Shown: in pieces, positions 58,197-64,000 of the stretch
Layout: the number at the start of each line of letters is the position of its first letter
Position numbering within the stretch: the stretch's first letter is position 1
Source: JAUIAS01 sp030425395
GTDB taxonomy: Bacteria > Pseudomonadota > Alphaproteobacteria > Rhodobacterales > Rhodobacteraceae
Assembly: GCA_043553855.1 (NCBI GenBank)
Contig: CP121336.1
Coordinates: 1,860,001 to 1,924,000, forward strand
Direction: 5' to 3'
DNA length: 64,000 nucleotides
The notes under the pieces: generated by a model
Databases searched by the model: none
Told to the model about the DNA's origin: nothing
Seen by the model: the letters and a program-made list of their open reading frames with translations, nothing else
Translations under genes and position numbers: made by a program

Positions 58197-59594
58197 ATGA
58201 CCGATACCTCCTTCAGGCTTCCACGCCTGAAAAGGATGGACCTGCCGGGCGGCTTGACCATCGAAGACATCGGCGAGACCAGCAAATACACCGTTCAAGC
58301 GTTGGAAAAACACAAACGCGACGGTGCTGAGCTTGCCGTCAGAGCGCGTTGGGCCGCTCTCGCGGTTGTTGCTGTCCTTTTGCCATTCCTCAACCCGTCC
58401 GTCACCGTCATCTACTATCAGGTCGGTCTGGCGGTTATGGCTGCTTTGGGCTGGCTGATGCAACGTGCTGCGCGGGTCGGCATGTCCCGAACCGAACTGG
58501 CACTTATCTTTTTCGATCTGTTACTGATCACGTTTCTTCTGGTGGTGCCTAACCCGTTTGAAACCGACCCGGCACCCACTGCGGTGGTCTATTCCTTCGG
58601 AAATTTTATTTACCTGTTCATCATCCTTTCCGGGGCGACACTGGCTTATTCGTGGCGCACGATCCTGGCCATCGGCAACTGGACTGCAGCGATCTGGATG
58701 ATCTCGGCATTTGGTGTCTGGTGGTTCGGGACAACCGATGCCGCGCTGGGCGCGCGGGTGGCTGCGGCCTTCGAAGAAGATGGGCGATTGCTGGCTCTGT
58801 TCGATCCGAATACCGTAAAATTCGACCTGCGCACTCAAGAAATCATCGTTTTTGTCATATGCGCCTACACGCTTGCGCTGACGGTGCGGCGGTTCAATCG
58901 CTTGTTGCTGGGGCATGCGGTTCTTGAACGGGAACGGTCGAACCTGTCGCGGTATTTTTCTCCGAATGTGGTGGCCGAACTGTCAAAGGGGGATGAACCG
59001 ATTAAGGAAACCCGCACCCATGACGTGGCAGTTCTATTCGTGGATATCGTAGGCTTTACCCGAATGGCCGCTGTCCAACCACCGGAAGAGGTGATTGCAA
59101 CGCTGCGGGAATTCCATGGCTGCATGGAAGAAGAGGTGTTCCGCCATGGCGGCACGTTGGACAAGTACCTTGGCGATGGATTGATGGCCACATTCGGCAC
59201 ACCGTTCGCGGGTCCGCGCGATGGGGTGAACGCGCTTGAGACGGTGTTTGGGATGATCGCGGCGCTTGAAGCTTTCAACACGGGCCGCGCGGCCGCAGGT
59301 CTGCCGCCGCTAAAGGCCAGCTTTGGCCTGCATTACGGGCCTGTTGTGTTAGGAAACATTGGCCGCAACCGTCTTGAATTCGCAGTGATCGGAAATACGG
59401 TCAATGTGGCCAGCCGGCTTGAGGCGCTGACCCGCTCCATGGACACTGATTTGGTGGTCAGCGATGCTCTTGTTCAGCGTGTGCTTGCCGAAGACTCTGA
59501 GGCCTCGGGCATCTTGAACCGCCTCAAACCCCAAACCCCACAGATGGTGCGGGGCTTGGACACGCCGGTCGCTTTATGGACGTTGCCCCGATAG
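58197..59594 (+). CDS. Membrane adenylate/guanylate cyclase-domain protein
   Basis: 465-aa class III nucleotide cyclase. Start at 58197 follows AAAGGA. The N-terminal part is cytoplasmic (1-50), then about six membrane helices (55-240) form a MASE-like sensor, then a signalling helix and the catalytic domain (about 275-450). Metal-binding Asp residues are in VLFVDIVGFTRM and YLGDGLMATFG; the purine-contacting Lys is kept in LDKYLGD; the transition-state Asn is in NTVNVASRLE. The residue that normally reads Asp for ATP (xDxxGN) is Ala in FAVIGN, so cAMP production is probable but not certain. A Crp/Fnr protein in this window is a possible receiver. Confidence 0.9.
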   Translation: MTDTSFRLPRLKRMDLPGGLTIEDIGETSKYTVQALEKHKRDGAELAVRARWAALAVVAVLLPFLNPSVTVIYYQVGLAVMAALGWLMQRAARVGMSRTELALIFFDLLLITFLLVVPNPFETDPAPTAVVYSFGNFIYLFIILSGATLAYSWRTILAIGNWTAAIWMISAFGVWWFGTTDAALGARVAAAFEEDGRLLALFDPNTVKFDLRTQEIIVFVICAYTLALTVRRFNRLLLGHAVLERERSNLSRYFSPNVVAELSKGDEPIKETRTHDVAVLFVDIVGFTRMAAVQPPEEVIATLREFHGCMEEEVFRHGGTLDKYLGDGLMATFGTPFAGPRDGVNALETVFGMIAALEAFNTGRAAAGLPPLKASFGLHYGPVVLGNIGRNRLEFAVIGNTVNVASRLEALTRSMDTDLVVSDALVQRVLAEDSEASGILNRLKPQTPQMVRGLDTPVALWTLPR

Positions 59595-60728
59595 TCAGCG
59601 CGGCATTGGCGTGGCGCGGCGATTGTAGGCGGTCCAATCGGTGACTTCCGGGTAATAGCTTTCGCGCCACTCGTTTACGCGCGGGTTCATCACCTTGCGC
59701 CAAAACGGGGGGATCATCGCGGCAATCGTCATGACAGGATAGCCAAAGGGAAGCTGTGGCGCATCCGCTTGGGTATAGTTCTGCAATAACGGGAACCGTC
59801 TGTCCGGTTTGTAGTGATGATCCGAATGGCGTTGCAGATTGATCAGCAACCAGTTGGACGCCTTGTGCGCCGCATTCCAAGAATGGCGCGGTCTGACATG
59901 TTCATATTTGCCGTCGCCCAGATGTTTACGCGTCAAACCGTAGTGTTCGACATAGTTCACCAGCTCAAGTTGCCAGATCGCCGTTCCGGCCTGAATGAGA
60001 AACAGAACCAGACCAGACCAGCCGCCCACAATCGCCGCAAACCCGAGCATTCCAGCCTGCAAGCCCCAATAGCGCCAGAACGGGTTTTCGCGTGCTGTCC
60101 ATGACAGGCCTTTTCGCGCAAGCTTGGATTGTTCCGCGCGGAAGGCCGAAACAGGGCTTTGCCGCAGCACCCTGAGATAAAATCGGTAAAAGCCTTCATT
60201 GTATCGCGCGGTGACTGGATCACGTGGGGTGCCAACATAGCGGTGGTGCACCAAAAGGTGTTCGGATCGGAAATGCGAATACAGAACCATGGCCAGCAGG
60301 ATATCGCCCATCCATCGTTCCATCCGATCCTTTTGGTGCATCAATTCATGGCTGTAGTTGATGCCGATGGTTCCGCTGATCACCCCCATGCCGATAAACA
60401 GAAACACCCGTTCCAGACTGTCGAGGTGTTCGGCACGGGTGGCATACCAGAGAATGGAAAACAGGTTGATGAATTGGAGCGGTGCCCAAATTTGCGTCAC
60501 CAGCTTGTACCAGAAGAGATCTTCTTCTTTTGCCATCGGGTCGGCGTTTTCGAGGTTCTTGCCAAGAAGTCCGTCCAAAAACGCAAAAAAGTACCATGTC
60601 ACAACCGGTAAAAGCAGCACGTAAAACCCGCCTTTGATGGCGCTCATCCACGACAGCGGGATCAGAAGAACGGAAAGCCAGAATGGCATTGCGCTTTGCC
60701 ATCGGGCAAGGTTTTGCGGGGTGATCAT
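59595..60728 (-). CDS. alkB: Alkane 1-monooxygenase (integral-membrane di-iron hydroxylase)
   Basis: Hydroxylates the terminal carbon of medium-chain alkanes using O2 and rubredoxin-supplied electrons. 377 aa with six membrane helices. The eight-His motif set is intact: HELMHQ at 127-132, EHLLVHH at 156-162 with the following RYVGTPRDPVTAR, and LQRHSDHHYKPDRRFPLLQNY near 298-318; the additional NYVEHYGL segment is present. Distinct from the DNA-repair alkB in this window. No rubredoxin gene is adjacent. Its stop abuts the cyclase stop with no gap. Confidence 0.95.
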   Translation of the reverse strand: MITPQNLARWQSAMPFWLSVLLIPLSWMSAIKGGFYVLLLPVVTWYFFAFLDGLLGKNLENADPMAKEEDLFWYKLVTQIWAPLQFINLFSILWYATRAEHLDSLERVFLFIGMGVISGTIGINYSHELMHQKDRMERWMGDILLAMVLYSHFRSEHLLVHHRYVGTPRDPVTARYNEGFYRFYLRVLRQSPVSAFRAEQSKLARKGLSWTARENPFWRYWGLQAGMLGFAAIVGGWSGLVLFLIQAGTAIWQLELVNYVEHYGLTRKHLGDGKYEHVRPRHSWNAAHKASNWLLINLQRHSDHHYKPDRRFPLLQNYTQADAPQLPFGYPVMTIAAMIPPFWRKVMNPRVNEWRESYYPEVTDWTAYNRRATPMPR

Positions 60729-60790
60729 TTGGGGCCTCCGTCCTGATAACGGCTTTGGAAAACTCTGCGCGGTCTGAACGATGATGACAA

Positions 60791-61852
60791 TCAGTAAACG
60801 TGTCGCGCCAGATCAAAGGCCTTGCGCATCACAGTCGGAAGGTCCGACGGGCGAAACCTATCGGGTTCCATGAAATCGCCGCGCTGTGGTGCGCAGTTAG
60901 CGGGCAGGCGTGCGGCCATGACCCGCAGTCTCAAATGGAAATGAGTGAACGTGTGCCGCACCTCTCCGACGTCAGACCACGCGGCAGTGGCAGGAGGTGT
61001 CGCGTCTGTCGGATGCTCTTGCCAATCCGACCCGGGCCATCCCATCATGCCGCCCAACAGGCCGCTGTCTGGCCGTCGTTCCACGAGCCAGGCACCGTCT
61101 TCGCGAGCCGCGACAAATATCGTGCCTTGACGAACCGGCTTGGCCTTCTTTGGGGTTTTGCGGGGCAGATCGGCTGCGTTGCCTGCAATGCGAGCCTTGC
61201 AGGGCGTGCGCCATGGACAGATGCCGCAAGCCGGATTGCGCGGCGTACAGATTGTGGCCCCCAAGTCCATGACCGCCTGCGCGTAATCGCCGGGGCGTAG
61301 GTGCGGCGTGAGTTCCGCCGTATGCGACTGGAGTATGGGTTTGGACGCAGGAAGCGGAGTTTCGACAGCGTGGAGCCGGGACATCACCCGTTCGACATTA
61401 CCGTCCATCACCGGCTCTGGACGATCAAACGCAATCGAGGCGATGGCCGCGGCCGTATATGGCCCGATGCCCGGCAATTCCAGAAGTTGGTCATATGTAT
61501 CAGGAAAAACCCCATCGTGGTTGTCGGTTACGGCACGAGCGCATTTCAGAAGGTTGCGCGCCCGCGCGTAATATCCCAACCCTGCCCACTCACCCATCAC
61601 GGCACTGTCCTCTGCACGCGCCAGATCACTGACCGTAGGCCAAAGGGCGAGAAACCGTTCAAAATAGGGTTTTACGGCGGCAACCGTGGTTTGTTGCAGC
61701 ATGATTTCCGATAGCCACACGTGATACGGGTCGGGGCGTACACCCTGGGTCCGCTGCGCCGGCGACGTGCGCCACGGCAGATCACGGGCATTGCGGTCGT
61801 ACCAATCCAGAAGAGTGCCCTGAAGGTGCGGGGCCGATGCACTGTCACGCAA
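60791..61852 (-). CDS. mutY: A/G-specific adenine DNA glycosylase MutY
   Basis: Removes adenine mispaired with 8-oxoguanine. 353 aa. The HhH-GPD fold shows Glu49 in SEIMLQQTT, the hairpin LELPGIGPYTA (124-134) and catalytic Asp150 in VMDGNVERV. The [4Fe-4S] loop CTPRNPACGICPWRTPC has the exact Cx6Cx2Cx5C pattern. The C-terminal NUDIX-like 8-oxoG-recognition domain follows from about 235. Divergent from the DUF721 gene. Confidence 0.98.
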   Translation of the reverse strand: MRDSASAPHLQGTLLDWYDRNARDLPWRTSPAQRTQGVRPDPYHVWLSEIMLQQTTVAAVKPYFERFLALWPTVSDLARAEDSAVMGEWAGLGYYARARNLLKCARAVTDNHDGVFPDTYDQLLELPGIGPYTAAAIASIAFDRPEPVMDGNVERVMSRLHAVETPLPASKPILQSHTAELTPHLRPGDYAQAVMDLGATICTPRNPACGICPWRTPCKARIAGNAADLPRKTPKKAKPVRQGTIFVAAREDGAWLVERRPDSGLLGGMMGWPGSDWQEHPTDATPPATAAWSDVGEVRHTFTHFHLRLRVMAARLPANCAPQRGDFMEPDRFRPSDLPTVMRKAFDLARHVY

Positions 61853-61933
61853 TCTTTATTCTCCTGCCGCGGGTTGGGGTGGCGCCTTTGCGCTGCGCTG
61901 GTAAACTAACCTGTGAAACCGGGATTGCCAGAC

Positions 61934-62461
61934 ATGTCGACACGACCATCAACAACTCGACCGTCAACGACGCGGGGCTTCAAGCGCACGGCATCCGTGC
62001 TTGGCGCACAAATCCGACGCGCGGGCGAAAGCCGTGGGTTCGCGGTTTCACGGCTGTTGACCCATTGGGAAGAGATCGCAGGCGGCGATTTGGCTGCGAT
62101 CGCGCGCCCCGTCAACGTAAGCTATTCCAAGTCCGGGTTCGGGGCGACGCTCACGGTGCTGACGACGGGGCCTTATGCCCCAATGGTAGAAATGCAAAAG
62201 GAAACGCTGCGCACTCGCGTCAATGGCGTCTATGGATACAACGCGATTTCGCGTGTGCGCGTGACCCAGACGGCACCAACCGGGTTTGCCGAAGGTCAGG
62301 CCGATTTTTCCTACGCGCCTAAACCCGTTGCAGAAAAACCTGAAATTGCCCCTGAAATCCGCGATCAGGCCGCCAGTCTCGCTGATCCTGTGGGCGACAG
62401 TTCCTTGCGAGAAGCCCTTGAACGTTTGGGCCGCAACGTTCTATCCAGATCCAAACAATGA
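61934..62461 (+). CDS. DUF721 (DciA-like) protein
   Basis: 175 aa. The DUF721 domain covers about residues 15-110, with LLTHWEEIAGGDLAAIARPVNVSYSK as the characteristic segment; DciA proteins of this family help load the replicative helicase in bacteria lacking DnaC. The N-terminus contains a short Arg/Ser/Thr repeat (STTRPSTTR) and the C-terminal part is Ala/Glu-rich and probably disordered. ATG at 61934 is used; a GTG at 61913 is possible. Precedes the DsbA-like gene by 12 nt. Confidence 0.85.
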   Translation: MSTRPSTTRPSTTRGFKRTASVLGAQIRRAGESRGFAVSRLLTHWEEIAGGDLAAIARPVNVSYSKSGFGATLTVLTTGPYAPMVEMQKETLRTRVNGVYGYNAISRVRVTQTAPTGFAEGQADFSYAPKPVAEKPEIAPEIRDQAASLADPVGDSSLREALERLGRNVLSRSKQ

Positions 62462-62473
62462 AGAGGAAATGAC

Positions 62474-63139
62474 ATGGCACGTATCGTTGCCGTTATTGGC
62501 GTGGTTGCCGCGCTGGCTGCTGGGCTGATGCTCTGGAATGGTCGGGCACCCGGCACCGACAATTCGCTTTTGGCTGGTATGGCCATGGCACAAGAGGCGG
62601 ATATCGACGTGTCCACCATCATAGAGATGGAACAGGGCAACCCCGATGCACCCGTAACGGTGGTCGAATACGCATCTTTCACATGTCCGCATTGCGCCAC
62701 CTTTCACAAGACGACCTACAAGCAGTTGAAATCCGACTACATCGACACAGGCAAGATCCGCTTTGTCTACCGTGAGGTGTATTTTGATCGCTATGGGTTG
62801 TGGGCTTCGATGATCGCGCGTTGTGCCGGACCGGACAAGTTCTTTGGGATGACGGAACTCATCTATGATGGTCAGGCCACATGGGCGCGCGCTGGCGGGC
62901 CTGCTGAGATCGTGTCTGAACTCAGCAAGATCGGCCGCCTTGCCGGCCTGAGCGAGGACACATTGGACGCGTGTCTAAAGGACGGAACCAAGGCACAGAC
63001 CCTGGTAACCTGGTACCAGCAAAACGCCGAAGAGGACGGGATCGATTCAACACCGAGCTTTATCATCAATGGCGAAAAGCATTCGAACATGAGCTTCGCC
63101 GACATGTCTGCGATCATCGACAAGGCACTGGGCGAATAA
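62474..63139 (+). CDS. DsbA family thiol:disulfide oxidoreductase
   Basis: 221-aa periplasmic thioredoxin-fold protein. Residues 1-20 form a signal/anchor helix; the redox motif is CPHC at 71-74 in EYASFTCPHCATFH, followed by the DsbA helical insertion and the cis-Pro loop STPSFIINGEK. Similar to ScoI/BdbD-like Thioredoxin_4 members that form or isomerise disulfides in secreted proteins. SD sequence GAGGAAA upstream. Its TAA overlaps the following CoA-transferase ATG by one base. Confidence 0.93.
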   Translation: MARIVAVIGVVAALAAGLMLWNGRAPGTDNSLLAGMAMAQEADIDVSTIIEMEQGNPDAPVTVVEYASFTCPHCATFHKTTYKQLKSDYIDTGKIRFVYREVYFDRYGLWASMIARCAGPDKFFGMTELIYDGQATWARAGGPAEIVSELSKIGRLAGLSEDTLDACLKDGTKAQTLVTWYQQNAEEDGIDSTPSFIINGEKHSNMSFADMSAIIDKALGE

Positions 63140-64000
63140 TGGCTGCTCCTCTTGCCGGGCTCAAGGTTGTTGAGCTTGCCCGTATTCTGGCTGGCCCTTG
63201 GGCTGGCCAGACCCTGTCCGATCTGGGGGCCGAAGTGATAAAGGTGGAATCGCCGCAAGGCGATGACACGCGCGCATGGGGGCCACCCTTTGTCACCCGC
63301 GATGACGACGTGTCAGCGTCCTATTACCATTCGTGCAATCGTGGCAAAGCGTCCGTGACCGTGGATTTTCGCACGCCGGAAGGACAGGCACAGGTGCGCG
63401 ACCTTGTGGCCGATGCCGATATCCTGATCGAGAATTTCAAAAAGGGTGGGCTTGAGAAATACGGGCTGGACTATGCCAGCCTGCAAAAAGTGAACCCCCG
63501 CCTGATCTACTGTTCGATCACCGGGTTTGGTCAGACCGGCCCTTATTCGCATCGGGCAGGTTATGATTTTATCATTCAGGGAATGTCCGGCCTGATGTCA
63601 ATCACCGGCGAAGCCGACGGCCAGCCACAGAAATCCGGTGTCGCGATCACCGATATTTTCACCGGTGTCTATTCTGTGACCGGTATTCTGGCTGCCCTCT
63701 ATCAGCGGAGCCAGACAGGCAAAGGACAGCATATCGACATGGCCCTGTTGGATGTTGCAGTGGCCGTAACCGCCAATCAGGCGATGAACTATCTGACAAC
63801 AGGGACACCGCCGGGGCGGATGGGGAATGCGCATCCGAACCTGACGCCTTATCAGGTGTTTGATTGCGCGGATGGGCATATCATTATCGCCACCGGCAAC
63901 GATGGCCAATATCAGCGGCTTTGCAGTCTGCTTGGCTTGGACGAAATGGCCGAGGCGGCGGAATACCTGCACAACAGGGATCGTGTTGCGAACCGGGTTC
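63139..64000 (+). CDS. CaiB/BaiF CoA-transferase family protein, 3' end off window
   Basis: Class III CoA-transferase moving CoA between carboxylic acids. 287 residues are present. Typical segments: LAGLKVVELARILAGPWAGQ at the N-terminus, LGAEVIKVE, FRTPEGQAQVRDLVADADILIENFKKG with the catalytic-region Asp expected further on (GKGQHIDMALLD), and GFGQTGPYSHRAGYD. Substrate unknown. The start overlaps the DsbA-like stop by one base, suggesting co-translation, although a functional link is not obvious. Confidence 0.92.
   Translation, partial: MAAPLAGLKVVELARILAGPWAGQTLSDLGAEVIKVESPQGDDTRAWGPPFVTRDDDVSASYYHSCNRGKASVTVDFRTPEGQAQVRDLVADADILIENFKKGGLEKYGLDYASLQKVNPRLIYCSITGFGQTGPYSHRAGYDFIIQGMSGLMSITGEADGQPQKSGVAITDIFTGVYSVTGILAALYQRSQTGKGQHIDMALLDVAVAVTANQAMNYLTTGTPPGRMGNAHPNLTPYQVFDCADGHIIIATGNDGQYQRLCSLLGLDEMAEAAEYLHNRDRVANRV

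Noticed and set aside
61934..61990. Short repeated ACGACC/ACAACTCG units at the start of the DUF721 gene as a tandem repeat locus
   Set aside because: Only two imperfect units, explained by a Ser/Thr/Arg-rich coding segment.
1..64000. CRISPR arrays, IS elements, prophage genes, rRNA
   Set aside because: No regularly spaced repeats, transposase, integrase, phage structural motif or rRNA segment was seen on either strand.

Overview
The window looks like a stretch of chromosome from a marine Rhodobacterales bacterium (Roseobacter-type alphaproteobacterium). Support for this: a Rhodobacter-like fbcFBC (petABC) cytochrome bc1 operon, a CcrM-type GANTC methyltransferase, dense operons joined by ATGA-type overlaps, several TRAP and ABC importers, and the benzoyl-CoA epoxidation (box) pathway. 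No rRNA, phage, IS element or CRISPR array was seen. Two tRNA genes are present, tRNA-Lys(UUU) and tRNA-Arg(CCU). The species cannot be named from sequence alone.

Layout. (1) 1-11188 is a cell-surface polysaccharide locus: a two-domain sulfotransferase running off the left edge, four glycosyltransferases, galE, galU, a KdsB-type cytidylyltransferase, cysQ, and a divergent KpsM-type export permease. Sulfotransferase plus the PAP-recycling phosphatase CysQ suggests a sulfated capsule or exopolysaccharide. (2) 11185-35816 is mostly core metabolism and housekeeping: DNA-repair alkB, dnaK-dnaJ, an EamA exporter, aroC, a TPP riboswitch with thiBPQ, a GST, petABC, a Crp/Fnr regulator, mtaB-dapF, tRNA-Lys, then an accessory group (MocA oxidoreductase, acetamidase/formamidase, gamma-glutamyltransferase, gamma-glutamylcyclotransferase, two MFS carriers, FAH-family hydrolase). 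(3) 36133-51935 is an aromatic-acid catabolic island: TRAP transporter dctPQM, MarR regulator, feruloyl-CoA-synthase-like ligase, benzoate-CoA ligase, alpha/beta hydrolase, DUF309 protein, boxC, boxB, an unlisted 57-aa four-cysteine microprotein, boxA, thioesterase, BoxR-type XRE/shikimate-kinase regulator and a 3-hydroxyacyl-CoA dehydrogenase-like protein. (4) 52018-64000 is mixed: YcaQ-like winged-helix protein, LacI regulator, tRNA-Arg, a small-secreted-protein/membrane-regulator cluster, rnhB, ccrM, an adenylate-cyclase-domain protein, alkane 1-monooxygenase, mutY, a DciA-like protein, a DsbA-like thiol oxidoreductase and a CaiB/BaiF CoA-transferase cut by the right edge.

How genes work together. 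In the aromatic island, uptake (TRAP), activation to CoA thioesters (two ligases), ring epoxidation (BoxA/BoxB) and ring cleavage (BoxC) are encoded in one direction. TGCA boxes, including an exact TGCA-N6-TGCA upstream of boxC, suggest control by the adjacent BoxR. boxD is not in the window. A cAMP theme is possible: a Crp/Fnr-family gene with a perfect TGTGA-N6-TCACA palindrome touching its stop codon, and a membrane cyclase 33 kb away. The least explained items are the 57-aa Cys protein inside the box operon, the membrane protein with a C-terminal OmpR-like winged helix next to two small secreted Cys proteins, the non-coding block 24567-24774 with two operator-like inverted repeats, and a DapF whose second catalytic Cys position is Ser.
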